Made by a program: the position numbers and the translations under genes. From Leptonema sp964619535 (GTDB taxonomy: Bacteria > Spirochaetota > Leptospiria > Leptospirales > Leptonemataceae), in the NCBI GenBank assembly GCA_964619535.1, contig CAZUEX010000001.1, positions 62,001 through 126,000 on the forward strand: a DNA stretch of 64,000 nucleotides, given 5' to 3'. The notes beneath the pieces are model-generated. The model was not told the DNA's origin and ran no database searches. It saw only the letters and a program-made list of their open reading frames with translations. Shown here in pieces: positions 19,004-26,400 of the stretch (position 1 is the stretch's first letter; each line of letters starts with the position of its first letter).

Positions 19004-19351
19004 ATGCGATTCTTATTCCTGTTTCTGTTGCTCATCGGTTGCGCCGTTCCGGCCACAGCGATGGATCCTTCTCTTGCGATCAGACGGGGATATCTGGCAT
19101 CCCGACCGATGGCGCATCCCCGTATAACGGGTCATGATGACTGTTTCGATGTGTATGAGAATGGCGAGATGAAGCGACAGATAATCGTTGTTTTTGATCT
19201 GGACGCAACAAGGCCCTGGGACCGCAGTCGAGCCCTGGAATTGAAAGGGCGTATTGAGCGGATCGATTTCGGAGGAGCAAAAGGCACGCCTGATTCGTAC
19301 AGCAATGAGGTGCTGTATGTTACGGGGTGGAAATATATAAACGGCATCTGA
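19004..19351 (+). CDS. Small predicted lipoprotein
   Basis: 115 residues with a hydrophobic start and lipobox LLIGC. The rest (ITGHDDCFDVYENGEMKRQ and onward) has no domain I know. It is the first of six small exported proteins in the same direction between 19.0 and 23.1 kb, a region that looks lineage-specific. Confidence 0.6.
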   Translation: MRFLFLFLLLIGCAVPATAMDPSLAIRRGYLASRPMAHPRITGHDDCFDVYENGEMKRQIIVVFDLDATRPWDRSRALELKGRIERIDFGGAKGTPDSYSNEVLYVTGWKYINGI

Positions 19352-19353
19352 AT

Positions 19354-19460
19354 AGTCGGAGGGGCGAAGAATGAAAAGGCTCATAACACTGTTCATGCTT
19401 ATCGTCGTCGGTTGCGGAGGCGATGACAGCGTTGATCCTATCGTAAATATGTATCCGTTC
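19354..19460 (+). repeat. Direct repeat, copy 1 (gene start of lipoprotein paralogue 1)
   Basis: About 107 bases, covering the ribosome-binding site GGAGGGG and the first 30 codons of paralogue 1, recur with no visible difference at 20903-21009. Such identity in a region where the rest of the genes has diverged points to recent gene conversion or duplication. Confidence 0.85.
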
Positions 19461-19784
19461 TTGATAGATTCAACTCCCTGTAAAGGCAGCATTCTCATGC
19501 CTGCCGAGAACGTTGCGATACAACAGGGCGAAGAACAGGGACCGTTTGATTCCGATAGTTTTATACATGCCTGTTTCATCGTTACGACGGCAGGGCCGAG
19601 CAAGATTAGCCTAGAGACGGACCCGCCAACTAAAACAGAAATATCCTTTGTTGCTCCTGAACTTAAAGTCTATAACTCGGCTTATCAAGTCGATCCAGTG
19701 GCAAACGTGGCTGTTGTTCTTGACTCTGCCCTCATACAGATTGCTACGGAGTATCGTTTCAGCTTTAGGATTGTAGTGAATTAA
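19371..19784 (+). CDS. Lipoprotein paralogue 1
   Basis: 137 residues with signal LFMLIVVGC as lipobox. The mature protein has STPCKGSILMPAENV and HACFIVTT, each with one conserved cysteine that could form a disulphide; these motifs are shared with the two paralogues at 19817 and 20920. All are beta-rich and probably surface exposed. Function unknown. Ribosome-binding site GGAGGGG is six bases upstream. Confidence 0.7.
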   Translation: MKRLITLFMLIVVGCGGDDSVDPIVNMYPFLIDSTPCKGSILMPAENVAIQQGEEQGPFDSDSFIHACFIVTTAGPSKISLETDPPTKTEISFVAPELKVYNSAYQVDPVANVAVVLDSALIQIATEYRFSFRIVVN

Positions 19785-19816
19785 GTGAAACCAGAAATGC
19801 CTCATAAAAGGAAGAG

Positions 19817-20230
19817 ATGAGAAAACGTATAGCTATCGTTCTGTTTGTCGTATCGGGCTGTAGCGGGGGAAGTCCTGTCGATCCCTTTGTGACGTTGTAT
19901 CCGTTCTTGATAGATTCAACTCCCTGCAAAGGCAGTATCCTCGTGCCTGCCGAGAACGTCACCATACAACAAGGTGAAACCAAAGGGCCGTATTATTCGC
20001 GGGATTTTACTGATGCCTGTTTCATCGTCACAACGACAGGGCCGAGCACGATTAGCCTAGAGACGACGCCGGCAACGGAGTCCTCGATACGTTTTATTGA
20101 TCCTTCGTATCAGTATTTGAATTCTGAATTTGTTGTAGATCCGTTTGTCCAATTGCCGAACGCCGTTAGCAATCTGAGTATTCAGATTTCATCGACGAAC
20201 CGGTACGATTTCTCGATTACTATCAACTGA
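19817..20230 (+). CDS. Lipoprotein paralogue 2
   Basis: 137 residues, signal ending VVSGC. It shares STPCKGSIL, PAENVTIQQGE and DACFIVTTTGPS with its paralogues. Its C-terminal part (SSIRFIDPSYQ and LSIQISSTNRY) is nearly the same as in paralogue 3 but differs from paralogue 1. Function unknown. Confidence 0.7.
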   Translation: MRKRIAIVLFVVSGCSGGSPVDPFVTLYPFLIDSTPCKGSILVPAENVTIQQGETKGPYYSRDFTDACFIVTTTGPSTISLETTPATESSIRFIDPSYQYLNSEFVVDPFVQLPNAVSNLSIQISSTNRYDFSITIN

Positions 20231-20252
20231 TGCTACTTGTTGACCACCTTAC

Positions 20253-20282
20253 GTGAACGGCAAGTTGGTGTTTTTGTATAAT
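20253..20282 (+). promoter_or_regulatory. Candidate sigma-70 promoter for the 20351 gene
   Basis: A perfect TATAAT lies at 20277-20282, 69 bases before the start codon. A weak -35 candidate, GTGAAC (20253-20258), is 18 bases upstream. The -10 is convincing; the -35 is inference. Confidence 0.5.
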
Positions 20283-20350
20283 ATGCCGTTGACAGAATGA
20301 AGGCTGGATGCTCTGTTGACACTCATCCTGAGTAATGGAGTTCAGAACCC

Positions 20351-20923
20351 ATGAAACATCTCGCAGGCTTGATCATCTCTCTCTCTCTCTTAAGTAATTG
20401 TATGCAGAGCGAACGCTCTACCATTGAGGGCGGCTATCTGCCCACCTCAACCTCCGGAATTGAGCCCTCCAGCGTCGTCTCGCAGAGCATCTCTTTAATG
20501 AACGAGATCTTCCCGGCTACAGGTCCGTATGCCCTCTCTAAAGAAGAGAAGACGGCGCTTGAACTGAATATGTATCACCGCTACGATGAGGGCTATTATG
20601 ACGCCGAGGGCAAGGTCATGCAGGCCAATCAGCTGCTTTCCGTGATGGCCGAGGCCGAAGAAGAGGACGGACTCAGTTATGACGATCTACAGACGGAGTT
20701 TCTTGCCGACGTCGAAGAGCGGCTGGGCGATATGCCCGAAGATATGCTGCGTAAGCTGCGGCTCTTCAGTGCAAACAGTATGTTAGTCTCTGAAGAGATC
20801 CGCCGCAGCGAAGAATTCGCCGAGGCCGGCATTGACCCCGAGCTGATGAAACGCTCTTTCGAGCGTATGCAGCAGATGCATCGTATCGTAACCGACGAAC
20901 TGAGTCGGAGGGGCGAAGAATGA
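20351..20923 (+). CDS. Predicted exported acidic protein
   Basis: 190 residues. The N-terminus is hydrophobic and ends LSLLSNCMQ, a possible relaxed lipobox. The remainder is acidic and helical (VMAEAEEEDGLSYDDLQTEF, then DVEERLGDMPEDML). No family recognised. Its stop overlaps the start of paralogue 3 (ATGA), so the two are coupled. The overlap lies inside the copied repeat, so the insertion of that copy created the coupling. Confidence 0.6.
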   Translation: MKHLAGLIISLSLLSNCMQSERSTIEGGYLPTSTSGIEPSSVVSQSISLMNEIFPATGPYALSKEEKTALELNMYHRYDEGYYDAEGKVMQANQLLSVMAEAEEEDGLSYDDLQTEFLADVEERLGDMPEDMLRKLRLFSANSMLVSEEIRRSEEFAEAGIDPELMKRSFERMQQMHRIVTDELSRRGEE

Positions 20924-21009
20924 AAAGGCTCATAACACTGTTCATGCTTATCGTCGTCGGTTGCGGAGGCGATGACAGCGTTGATCCTATCGTAAATATG
21001 TATCCGTTT
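20903..21009 (+). repeat. Direct repeat, copy 2 (gene start of lipoprotein paralogue 3)
   Basis: The second copy of the segment at 19354-19460. It begins within the last codons of the preceding gene and includes the ribosome-binding site and signal peptide of paralogue 3. Identity stops at the codons after VNMYPFLI. Confidence 0.85.
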
Positions 21010-21342
21010 CTGATACAATCGGCACCCTGTAAAGGCAGCATTCTCATGCCTGCCGAGAACGTCACCATACAACAAGGTGAAACCAAAGGGCCGTATGATT
21101 CCGATAGTTTTATACATGCCTGTTTCATCGTCACAACGACAGGGCCGAGCACGATCAGTATTACGACGATCCCGCCAACGAAGTCCTCAATACGTTTTAT
21201 TGATCCTTCGTATCAGCATTTGAATTCTGAATTTGTTGTAGATCCGTCTGTCTCATTGACGACCGCCGTTAGCAGTCTGAGTATTCAGATTTCATCCACG
21301 AACCGGTACGTTTTTTCCATCAATGTTTTACCATCACCGTGA
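20920..21342 (+). CDS. Lipoprotein paralogue 3 (mosaic)
   Basis: 140 residues. The first 32 match paralogue 1 exactly (signal LFMLIVVGC, then DSVDPIVNMYPFLI). The segment after PAENV matches paralogue 2 (TIQQGETKGPY, then SSIRFIDPSYQ), with a short return to paralogue 1 at DSDSFIHACF. It is therefore a recombinant of the two. Function unknown; likely surface lipoprotein. Confidence 0.7.
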   Translation: MKRLITLFMLIVVGCGGDDSVDPIVNMYPFLIQSAPCKGSILMPAENVTIQQGETKGPYDSDSFIHACFIVTTTGPSTISITTIPPTKSSIRFIDPSYQHLNSEFVVDPSVSLTTAVSSLSIQISSTNRYVFSINVLPSP

Positions 21343-21355
21343 ATTGAGGTCTTGT

Positions 21356-22891
21356 ATGAAGAGAATTATTCCCATCCTTCTTGGATTGATTGTGTTTGCT
21401 CGGCCTGCTCTGGCCGAGCCGCTCGTGTTTGAATCGGCCCTTGCTGATGCATGGTCGAAGTGTGATTTCAGTCAATTACCGCATGGTGGAAAGAAGGGCC
21501 ATGTGATGCTCATCGGCGATTCAAACGGAGCGCTGTATGGCGCTAAGGGTGTGCCGCTTCGTTATTTTGAAGGCGATGCCACTACAAAGGACTGGGCGGA
21601 GTTTATGCAGCCAGCACCAGCCGGGGGCTGGCGCATATTGAACCTTGCATGGTGGGGGAACGGCACAAGTGTTTTTGATCAGCCTGATGCCGGCTTGAAT
21701 CAATTGCGAAAGTGCCTGGATGTTGATTATTGTCACTCGTTTAATGTAAAGACGAGTGAATGCACGAAACGTCGTCAGAGGTTTATTGATACGACTCCCG
21801 ATCGCGTCTGGATGCAACTGGGCGGCAACGACGTGATGAGCTATGAGTTATTCACCAACGGTATCGCCATGGATCTGATGCCGCATTATGCCCATTACGG
21901 CAACAATAAGATCCTGAACCGCCTGGCGACGATGACGCAGCTTCTCAATAAGGCTGGTAAGACGGTACTGCATGTCAGCTATCATGCTGCAAGCGCTCAG
22001 TTTGTAACAAGCGGGGATTTTCGCAATCAATCGCTAATTTCCTATATCTGCGGCGCGAATCCGATACCCGACGGGAAAGAAGACGACGCTGGTTGGAATG
22101 TGCTGGCGCCCGTTTCGAATGGCTTTCAAACCGTACAATGCATGATCGGCAATGTGATCGTGTCGGCAATCAACGAGGTCAGTACCGTCGTCTTTGATGC
22201 CATGAATAAGCAAATCGGTTGGTTCTACGATCGCCTTGGTATACGGGACGATCTTGTGCGTACGGATTTCTACCAGCGCCAGCATATTTTTCGCCAGATG
22301 GATCTCAGCCTGGGCCGCGCCCTCGGCATGGGGCGATCGTTTACCGGGCTTTTTGAAGATCCGTCCAGTCGGTTCAGAGCGAAGAATAAAGATCCTTTGA
22401 AAAACCTCGGTGATGCCTTCAAAAACGGAGTTCCCTGGACGGAATTCTGGTCGTGGCTGCAAAAGACGCCGCGCGGAATGGAAGGCTGGATGGTTATTCA
22501 CGCACAGCCGAATCGAGAGAAGGCAAAATCGGCCGTCCTGATCGCCCTGGGGCAGCGCTTCCGCGAGATTGAGGCCTCATTGGGAGTGCCCATCGAGGGA
22601 ACGCCGCGAAAAAGCGTCGAGTTTGTCGATCTGTATCCCTTATTGAAAGATCCACACGTCGATTTCGCCTCGAAGAACGAGTATATGGCCGATGGTGTAC
22701 ACTTTAACGAGGAGGGATTGCGGATCTACGGCAAACTTGTCAGTGAGAAGTTTTTTCAACTCGGCTACGATACGGCGCTTTCGGATTATAACGTGCAGAC
22801 GGGAACATGGAATACGCTGCCAGAAGATCCGCTACAGGAAGATCTGGGCTGGTTGCTGTTATGCTTTTATCTGGGAATATGTAAACTATGA
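21356..22891 (+). CDS. SGNH/GDSL hydrolase-like exported protein
   Basis: 511 residues from ATG 21356, with signal peptide ending ARPALAEP. SGNH blocks are present: VMLIGDSNGALYG (nucleophile Ser in GDS), MQLGGNDVMSYE (GGND) and DGVHFNEEGLRIYG (Asp and His). Such proteins remove or add O-acyl groups on sugars or lipids outside the cell. The insert between blocks is long (about 330 residues). The start at 21323 would place polar residues before the signal peptide. Its stop overlaps the next start (ATGA). Confidence 0.75.
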   Translation: MKRIIPILLGLIVFARPALAEPLVFESALADAWSKCDFSQLPHGGKKGHVMLIGDSNGALYGAKGVPLRYFEGDATTKDWAEFMQPAPAGGWRILNLAWWGNGTSVFDQPDAGLNQLRKCLDVDYCHSFNVKTSECTKRRQRFIDTTPDRVWMQLGGNDVMSYELFTNGIAMDLMPHYAHYGNNKILNRLATMTQLLNKAGKTVLHVSYHAASAQFVTSGDFRNQSLISYICGANPIPDGKEDDAGWNVLAPVSNGFQTVQCMIGNVIVSAINEVSTVVFDAMNKQIGWFYDRLGIRDDLVRTDFYQRQHIFRQMDLSLGRALGMGRSFTGLFEDPSSRFRAKNKDPLKNLGDAFKNGVPWTEFWSWLQKTPRGMEGWMVIHAQPNREKAKSAVLIALGQRFREIEASLGVPIEGTPRKSVEFVDLYPLLKDPHVDFASKNEYMADGVHFNEEGLRIYGKLVSEKFFQLGYDTALSDYNVQTGTWNTLPEDPLQEDLGWLLLCFYLGICKL

Positions 22892-23124
22892 GGGGCATGT
22901 CGCTGATCGCACTCTTTGCATTTTCGCTGATCGGCTGCAATCTTCAGTGCGATAGCCGACGCGAAGATTATCGAGAGTGCGAGATGAACTGGATTATCTT
23001 GCAGGTGCTCTGCTATGAACGCGTGCATGCCGGTCAGAGCAGGGCGGCGGAATGTACGAGCCTTTTTGCGACGATGCCGCTTTACTGCTCCTCTGAACTG
23101 AAAGGTTGCAGCCGCTTTGATTGA
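22888..23124 (+). CDS. Small cysteine-rich lipoprotein
   Basis: 78 residues. Signal with lipobox SLIGC, then seven further cysteines, which suggests disulphides. Its start overlaps the stop of the SGNH gene. Its last 131 bases overlap the 3' end of the opposite-strand GIY-YIG gene. Function unknown. Confidence 0.55.
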   Translation: MRGMSLIALFAFSLIGCNLQCDSRREDYRECEMNWIILQVLCYERVHAGQSRAAECTSLFATMPLYCSSELKGCSRFD

Positions 23125-23422
23125 TCTCAGGCACCTTAATGCGGCGCACGCCGGTCAGTCCGAAGCGTCGCCCGACGGCACGATCGGTGAGTATCGCCGT
23201 CTTCTCCTGCCGGCTTAACTTCTTGATGGCCGCCTCGAGTCTCAGGGCCGTGGATCGGTCAGGCGTCCTCCATGCGGCCAGCATGCGTACCGGGCGAAAG
23301 CTTCGCGTGATCTTCGCGCCGTTCCCGGTACCGTGAGCGAGAAAGCGCCGGCGCAGGTCGGTCGTGAAGCCCGTGTAATAAGAGCCGTTTTCAAGCTCGA
23401 TCATATAGACGAAAAAAGACAT
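22994..23422 (-). CDS. GIY-YIG nuclease-like protein (UPF0213/YhbQ type)
   Basis: 142 residues. The GIY-YIG core reads FFVYMIELENGSYYTGFT (YMI/YYTG variant), then DLRRRFLAHGTGNGAKIT with the catalytic Arg, and ALRLEAAIKKLSRQEK with the Glu. The family domain is complete at about residue 95. The remaining 45 residues look like read-through across the opposite-strand lipoprotein and are not family-like. It lies one base from the kinase-fusion gene end. Confidence 0.8.
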   Translation of the reverse strand: MSFFVYMIELENGSYYTGFTTDLRRRFLAHGTGNGAKITRSFRPVRMLAAWRTPDRSTALRLEAAIKKLSRQEKTAILTDRAVGRRFGLTGVRRIKVPEINQSGCNLSVQRSSKAASSQKGSYIPPPCSDRHARVHSRAPAR

Positions 23423-23423
23423 A

Positions 23424-26400
23424 TCAGGGTGCAGCGATGCGGATCAGCGTAATATCGTCGGATAACTCTCCGATACGGCGAAGATTTCTGTAAATGCCTT
23501 GTGTCTTCCCACCGGCCTCTTCGACGGCGCGCAAAAATACCGATTCGTCCTCGTTGATGACGGGATGCCCTTCTTCGTAACCGACAATGAGGTCGTCGCG
23601 ACCATCGGACCCGAAGAATACCACATCCCCCGGGTCAAATCGCATAAACTCGACGTTTTCTGGATGTGCCTCGAAAAATTTCATACCCGGCTTATGGACG
23701 ATTCCCTTTTCGCCAAAATAGGATGCTCGACCACGGCGATAGAGTACCGGTCTGGGATGCCCTCCGTTGACAAAATGAAGCGTGCCCGCCTCTTCATCAA
23801 GCAGAGAAAGAATGACGGTGATGAACATCAGCCCATTGAACGTGGCAAAAACCTGATGAATCTCGCGAATGGCCTGAAGGAGCCATTCGGCAGGACCGGC
23901 ATCCTGTAAAAGGGGATTGATTCGCGTGCGCTCTACAAGGGCCTTCAGTACCGATCCAAGGACCAGGGCACCGCCCGATCCCTGCAGTGACTTGCCCATA
24001 CCATCGCCGTTGACGAGAACGGAGTAGCGTTTTCCGCGAAGCGTGAGGTCGGCGCCGAAGCAGAGGTCGCCTCCGATCTCTACCATCCATTTCTTGAAGC
24101 GAAAGCGCTTCTTCTGACGAATGAGAAAGGAGATGTCGAATCTTTCGGCCTTTGTTTCATTCTGCAAAAGCGGACGAAGCAGGACCGAAATCAGGTAGTA
24201 GTCCACATCCTGCTGCTGCTTCAGTCGCTCTACCTGCGAGAGTGATTCTTCAAGGCTTCGCGTGCGGTTTCTGATCTGTTCTTCGAGAGATTCATAGTGG
24301 TCCGCATTGACCAGGCTGACAGCCATCTGACCGCTCAGCTGGCGTAGCAGTTCCGTGCGGCCTGGATGAAAGACATGGCCCGTAAGCCGGTTCTCCAGAT
24401 AGAGCACACCGATGATTTCCCCCTGTCGTTGCAGCGGCATACACAGGGCCGATCGCAGTCGATTCTCTTCTACATAGGGGTCGCTTCTGTATTCCCCGGA
24501 TTCAAAGGCATTGTGCTCGATAACAGTGTCGCCTGTTCGCAGCGCGAAACGCAGCATGGCCTGTGGAATGGGCGTTTCATCCGAGAATGGATCGGTTCCG
24601 TTAACCTCGTAGCGGATCTGTCCCCGGGCATCGCCCCGTGCAACAACACGCAGCTGCCCGTGTCGTCTATATAGAAAAAGGGCCGATTCTGCTCCTGAAA
24701 GACGCAGGATAAGGCCAAGCATGGTTCGGATAACCCCTTCCAGGGTTATCTCTGATGAAATGGCAGCAGATGCTTCGATCAGAGTGTGCGAATCGGTAAC
24801 GGAGGATTCGATGGCAGGGTCTCGTAGAATGCTACGCAGGTCTTCAACCCTGGTAAGCAGAATGTTTGCATTCTCCCGGGAGATTTCTACCAGTCGCCTG
24901 AGTCGAAGCCTGCCTCCCCATTGTCGGCTGGCCGTAAGCGTATTGGTGAAATACAGGATCTCCTGGCTTCGCTTTCCCTCAGACCGGTACAGCTGAAATA
25001 ACAGGTCTTCGATGAGCACCCGATCAAACAAGCGGTTTCGTTCTATAGCCAGAGATAATGATTCTTCCAGGCCGTACACTGCCTGGGCGCGAAGCCCTTC
25101 ATGCAGGCCGGCAATGCTTTCAACGACACCATACCAGATGCCGTAGTAGCGAGGGGCATAGTATGCAAAGCGTTTGAGGTCGGCCACGTTGCGTCGCAGC
25201 CGAAATTCGTCTGTGTTAACCCCTGCGCGATGCAGGATAAGCGTATCGAGAAAGAGGTAGGCCGCTTCAAGAAATGTACCCTTCCACGCATGACGGTACT
25301 GAGAGGCTGCATTGATGAAGCTGAGGGCTTTGCCAGTATCTTCGTTTAGGTATTGTATCAGTGCAGAAAGAAAGAAGGCCTGTAGCAGAGCCGCTTCATT
25401 GCCACTGTTCAGCCACAGAGGGATCACCCTGGACTCAGAAAAGTCTGCTCCGGATATCTTGACGGGCGAAGGGCTGCTGTCCATGATCACGCCAAGGCCT
25501 TCTTTCCAGAGGCTAACCTGCAGCAGAGGATCTTCCTGTCGTTGCCGCCTGAGAATGGCAATGTGCCTGTCCAGAATCTGCTGCATGCTCTCCAGTGGAC
25601 GTCCCGAGAAAAACTGTAGCATCGTCAACGGAACGATGCATCGGGATGCTTCGTGGATCTGTGCCGTTTCATAGCCGCTTTGCAGGGCCTCTTCAAGGGC
25701 GGGGATGGCCTCTTCGGCATCGGTAAACGGTGCTGCAAGCAGGGCAAACCAGTACATGTTTTCGCTCGTGCGGAGCTCCTGGTGGGTCTTAAGCCAGTTC
25801 GAAGCAATGGAGGCCAGGTCCTGTGCCAGCTCAAAATTTGGCTGGATGGCCCGTACCAGACGCGAAACAACGGCCGGCCCTTGCCGGATCAGTCCCGTTT
25901 CCCTCAGCAGGATGACCGATTGTATGGCCGTCTGGCAGAACAGTTCATCGTCCGTTGCACCGGTCGGATACGCAATGAGATCGAGAATCTGCAGGCAGGC
26001 CTCTTTGCGAAAATCATCTACCGTGGTAATGTCTGTAAGCGATCGGAGCACGGAAAGCAAATCGGTCTCTGCAAGCAGAGGTAGAAGCTCCGGAGCCGGA
26101 TCGAGAGGGCCGAACTCCTGCAAAGCCTGGTTGGCCAGTTGCAGGGCCTGCTCGTAGCGGTTATACACGGTAAGCAGCGGAATATGAACACTGTAGATCT
26201 TCAGCCGTTGACGGACATCGACCGTCTGCCGGTACAGTTCCTGAAACAAGGATTCCGAGGCAGCAGGGCTGCCACACAGTGCTTCTGCCTGTGCCGTCTG
26301 CAGCTGAATTTCAAAGCCGGTTTCTCTGTCGGTAAGCTTCGCATCGATGAGGCCAGAACGGAAGAAGGAAAGGGCACTTTCTGGATCTCCTCCGTGCAGG

